A DNA stretch of 64,000 nt from GCA-2737725 sp033763995 (GTDB lineage: Bacteria; Pseudomonadota; Alphaproteobacteria; Rhodospirillales; Rhodospirillaceae): positions 1 through 64,000 of the forward strand of contig JANRJL010000007.1 in NCBI GenBank assembly GCA_033763995.1, given 5' to 3'. The translations under genes and the position numbers were made by a program. The notes beneath the pieces are model-generated. The model saw only the letters and a program-made list of their open reading frames with translations, had not been told where the DNA came from and searched no databases. The stretch's first letter is position 1, and every line of letters begins with the position of its first letter. This document shows, piece after piece, positions 61,414-64,000 of the stretch.

Positions 61414-63228
61414 TCAGCGCGGCGCACTAGAAAATGGCGAAGCGCTGTGGACGACGTTGCCGCCAATGGCGGTCATTAGCACTTTCGTATCCCGAATCTC
61501 TTCCACCGGAACCGTCAGAATATCCTTCTCAAGCACCACGAAGTCCGCGTATTTGTCACTCTCAATTGAACCAACTTTGTCCTCCCACTGAATCACTTTG
61601 GCGCCATTGATCGTGTAGATCCTAATCGCTTCCTCACGTGTGATCTGTTTGGGAGGCGCCAGAAGGCTCACGTCAGTGCGACCGTCGACGCGCACAAGCG
61701 ATTCCCAAATAGTGAACATGGGCTCATAGTGGGCTCCATCAGTGCTTTGCGCTATTGGAACGCCGCCATCGATCCACCATCGAAGCGGGATTGTGCTTTT
61801 CCACAAGTGCGGATCGTTGGGGAAACTGTTTACGTAAACGTCCAAACCTTTGCTGAAGTCCGCGCTCGAATAAGTTGTCGCCACCACTCCCATCCGCTTG
61901 AGCTTGGCGATTACCTCCGGCGTGGGATGCTGAAAATGCTGGACCACCCAGCGCCTGTCCTTGATGGGCGTTTCGCGGTCGACCATTTCATAGGCTTCGG
62001 CGACGAGTGCACAAGCCTTGTTTCCCGCTGCAATCGTGTTGAGTCTGAGATTGTACTTCATCGCCAGGCGACCGATCTCAACCACTTTCTCGATTGAAAG
62101 CTCAGGAGTACCGTTGCCGAGCTTGCGGTATGAATCTAGATACTCGTTGTACATTAACGCTCCCCCATGCTGGGTAGCGCCATCAAAAGAAATGGTTACG
62201 CCAACGATCTTGAAAATGTCGTCGCCGCTGCCCGAGCCGCGGGCTTCGGTCAAACCTTTCATCCAAGCTTCGATCTCCGGTAAGGGCTTGCTCTGCGGGA
62301 CATCGTAGGCCAGGACCACACGATTCTTTAGGTCGCCGGCTGCCCGCAACGTGCGGATATTCTTCACGCGCTCCGGCAACGAACCGTGGCCCTCGTAAAT
62401 GGTGGTCACGCCAACTGCGATATTGTCCAGAAACGCATTACGTGCGGCTTCGACTTGCTGTTCGGGCGTGGGAGTCGGTAATAGCGATTGGAGCTTCTGG
62501 TAGAGCGGAAAAGCGCGACTGTATCGATCAAAACCATAGATCAAACCGTTAGGTTCGCCGTCCACGTCACGCATGATGCGCACACGTCCTTGATCAGCTG
62601 TGTTGCGATCTACCCCGATGAGTTTCAGCGCTACGCTGTTCAATGTGGATGGATAGGGTTGCTTGGCGGCATTAAAGAGATAGACCGGGTTATTGGGCGC
62701 TACTTTGTCCAAGTCCGCGCGCATCGGCCATCGATTCTCGGCAAGGTCTTCCGGCAGGCCCAGGAAATCCGGAGGATCGCCCATGCCGGTGGTCACGATC
62801 CACTCGCCAGGCGCCGCCTTGGCCGCGGCATCGCCAACTCGCTTCATCGCTTCCGTGACTGACTTAACCCCGAGCAATGAGACACGGCCTAGTTCTGTCC
62901 GCCCCACGATGGCATGTCCGTTCATAGTATGGGCATGAGTATCGATAAAGCCGGGCACAACGGTGCGCCCGCCCAAGTCGATGACACGCGTCGATGGTCC
63001 GGCAAGTTTGCGGATAGCCGCGTTGTCGGCCACGCCGACGAACTTCTCTCCTCGCACCGCGAACGCCTGAAGAATTGTGAAGTTGTCGTCCACCGTGACG
63101 ATCTTACCATTTACGTAAATGGCATCAGGCGGCGGCGCTTGGCCAATCACGGTTGGGCCGGCGAGCGATACCCCGAGCACCACAATAGCACCCAACCGGC
63201 GCGACTGCTCGACAAATCTATAGGCCAT
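61414..63228 (-). CDS. YtcJ-like amidohydrolase
   Basis: A 604-residue secreted amidohydrolase: leader LGAIVVLGVSLAGPTVIGQA, metal HxH in FIDTHAHTMNGH, and the C-terminal set YSSADFSKGLDVY, AQSTDGAHYEPMFTIWESLV, TREEAIRIYTINGAKVIQWE and KYADFVVLEKDIL. It is closely similar to the 603-residue protein at 41265-43076, with the same motifs at the same spacing. The shared 13-bp element lies upstream. It diverges from a secreted alpha/beta hydrolase gene. The substrate is unknown. Confidence 0.88.
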   Translation of the reverse strand: MAYRFVEQSRRLGAIVVLGVSLAGPTVIGQAPPPDAIYVNGKIVTVDDNFTILQAFAVRGEKFVGVADNAAIRKLAGPSTRVIDLGGRTVVPGFIDTHAHTMNGHAIVGRTELGRVSLLGVKSVTEAMKRVGDAAAKAAPGEWIVTTGMGDPPDFLGLPEDLAENRWPMRADLDKVAPNNPVYLFNAAKQPYPSTLNSVALKLIGVDRNTADQGRVRIMRDVDGEPNGLIYGFDRYSRAFPLYQKLQSLLPTPTPEQQVEAARNAFLDNIAVGVTTIYEGHGSLPERVKNIRTLRAAGDLKNRVVLAYDVPQSKPLPEIEAWMKGLTEARGSGSGDDIFKIVGVTISFDGATQHGGALMYNEYLDSYRKLGNGTPELSIEKVVEIGRLAMKYNLRLNTIAAGNKACALVAEAYEMVDRETPIKDRRWVVQHFQHPTPEVIAKLKRMGVVATTYSSADFSKGLDVYVNSFPNDPHLWKSTIPLRWWIDGGVPIAQSTDGAHYEPMFTIWESLVRVDGRTDVSLLAPPKQITREEAIRIYTINGAKVIQWEDKVGSIESDKYADFVVLEKDILTVPVEEIRDTKVLMTAIGGNVVHSASPFSSAPR

Positions 63229-63302
63229 AGCTTAACCCCCGACCCGTTCGGCTGCTGTTTCTGCTCTCTGAGTCCGAAATGTTAGAAGCGCCAGGTATCT
63301 AC

Positions 63303-63315
63303 GTCGAATAAGATT
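63303..63315. promoter_or_regulatory. Second copy of the 13-bp shared element
   Basis: GTCGAATAAGATT is identical to 39435-39447. It lies in the 247-bp region between the divergent amidohydrolase and alpha/beta hydrolase genes, 74 bp from the amidohydrolase start. A shared regulator of receptor and hydrolase genes would explain it. Confidence 0.5.
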
Positions 63316-63475
63316 CTCGCCACTCAATATACCACATTCGCATACCTGGGCTCGGCGAGATTCGATATGTGGTTGCGTTATAGCTTTGGTGGAGAATGTG
63401 ATTCTGGCGCAAGCGCACAACGTGATAGCAATGTCGATGATGTGGTCGGATCACCCTTGGGCCAGGAGTACTCCC

Positions 63476-64000
63476 ATGAAATTTTCAACGCTGCTCTGGA
63501 TTGCTCGCTGGAGTTTAGTGATTGCTGGTGTTGGATTGTCGGCAACTGCTGTACTGGCTGAGAACACCGAGCCTTCGTTTGAACCCAGATTCATTGATGT
63601 CAACGGCATCCGGACACGCTACTACGACATCGGCAAGGGTGAAGTTATCGTGCTTGTGCACGGCTCGGGTTTTCGCGGCAGTGCGAGCGCAGACCTGTGG
63701 GCGCCGGTTTTTCCCTATCTGTCGAAGAATTTCCGTGTTGTCGCTGCTGACAAACTTGCGGCTGGTGGGACCGACAACCCGAAAGATGACAAAGACCTCA
63801 ATATCCACGGCGAGATCCGTCATACGTTTGAGTTCATCCAAGCGATGAAACTCGACAAGATCCACCTCGTCGGACAATCACGCGGAGCTGGGCTCGCCCT
63901 CTTTCTCGCCCATCAGAACCCCTCGCTTGTCAAGACGTTGACGCTGGTGAACAGCAATACTGCGGCTCCCGTCTATGGCTACGACGACCTTCGTCGGGCC
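63476..64000 (+). CDS. Secreted alpha/beta hydrolase (3' end beyond window)
   Basis: An open frame that runs to the window edge without a stop; 175 residues are visible. A signal peptide (MKFSTLLWIARWSLVIAGVG, then an Ala-rich cleavage region) is followed by a canonical alpha/beta-hydrolase start: YYDIGKGEVIVLVHGSGFRG (oxyanion HG) and the nucleophile elbow HLVGQSRGAGLALFLA with Ser135. ATG 63476 has AGGAG 7-8 nt upstream. It diverges from the third YtcJ amidohydrolase and may act with it on the same substrate. The His and acid of the triad are outside the window. Confidence 0.85.
   Translation, partial: MKFSTLLWIARWSLVIAGVGLSATAVLAENTEPSFEPRFIDVNGIRTRYYDIGKGEVIVLVHGSGFRGSASADLWAPVFPYLSKNFRVVAADKLAAGGTDNPKDDKDLNIHGEIRHTFEFIQAMKLDKIHLVGQSRGAGLALFLAHQNPSLVKTLTLVNSNTAAPVYGYDDLRRA

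Noticed and set aside
1..64000. CRISPR array
   Set aside because: No set of regularly spaced identical repeats was seen on reading through the window, and no cas-like proteins were recognised.

Overview
The window looks like an alphaproteobacterial chromosome, probably of a Rhodospirillales-like lineage. The evidence is a high-GC core block with a CcrM-type GANTC methyltransferase next to rnhB, an ETF-ubiquinone oxidoreductase, ispE, moaB, a DsbD/ScsB-like reductase and a family 4 uracil-DNA glycosylase. All calls were made by reading translations and motifs; no database search was run.

Layout. (1) About 1-23.65 kb is GC-rich core or housekeeping DNA: a DUF4159/membrane protein pair, wrbA, a CobW-family GTPase, an aldo/keto reductase, a PepSY plus YcnI pair, ccrM-rnhB, two small glycosyltransferases, moaB, a UDG, ETF-QO, a TPR protein, ispE and a dsbD-like gene, ending in tRNA-Gln(UUG). 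(2) About 23.65-36.9 kb is a mobile island directly downstream of tRNA-Gln. It holds a large serine recombinase with DUF2924; a five-gene operon (DUF2188, HNH nuclease, small membrane protein, unknown, DUF1883-TIR); an XRE/ImmA pair; an XRE regulator divergent from a NucS-like nuclease; a phage-type module (ParB-methyltransferase, DUF5681, terminase large subunit); and decayed IS remnants. (3) About 37-43 kb holds a TonB-dependent receptor and two YtcJ-like amidohydrolases on the minus strand. (4) 43.6-51.2 kb is a tight seven-gene operon: F420-dependent glucose-6-phosphate dehydrogenase (fgd), cofE, cofD, cofC, fbiC, a 6-phosphogluconate dehydrogenase and a 6-phosphogluconolactonase. (5) About 51.2-64 kb holds another IS scar, a DASS/SLC13-type permease, a 4,5-dihydroxyphthalate decarboxylase-like protein, a cyclic amidohydrolase, a second CobW GTPase, an IclR regulator, an atypical alpha/beta hydrolase, a luciferase-like (possibly F420-dependent) oxidoreductase, a glycosyltransferase-9 pseudogene, a third YtcJ amidohydrolase and a truncated alpha/beta hydrolase.

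The most notable system is the F420 operon. It encodes the core pathway of F420 synthesis (FbiC, CofC, CofD, CofE), an enzyme that reduces F420 with glucose-6-phosphate, and the next two steps of the oxidative pentose phosphate pathway. In effect it is a self-contained F420H2 generator, in a group where F420 is uncommon. The surrounding uptake and amide-hydrolysis genes and the LLM oxidoreductase suggest, by inference, that the F420H2 serves catabolism of an unidentified cyclic or heteroaromatic amide-type substrate. The second lead is the TIR/HNH operon in the recombinase island, a candidate defence module.

The first 39 bases of the window exactly repeat an internal stretch of the first gene in another reading frame, so the left edge is probably a contig-end assembly artefact.
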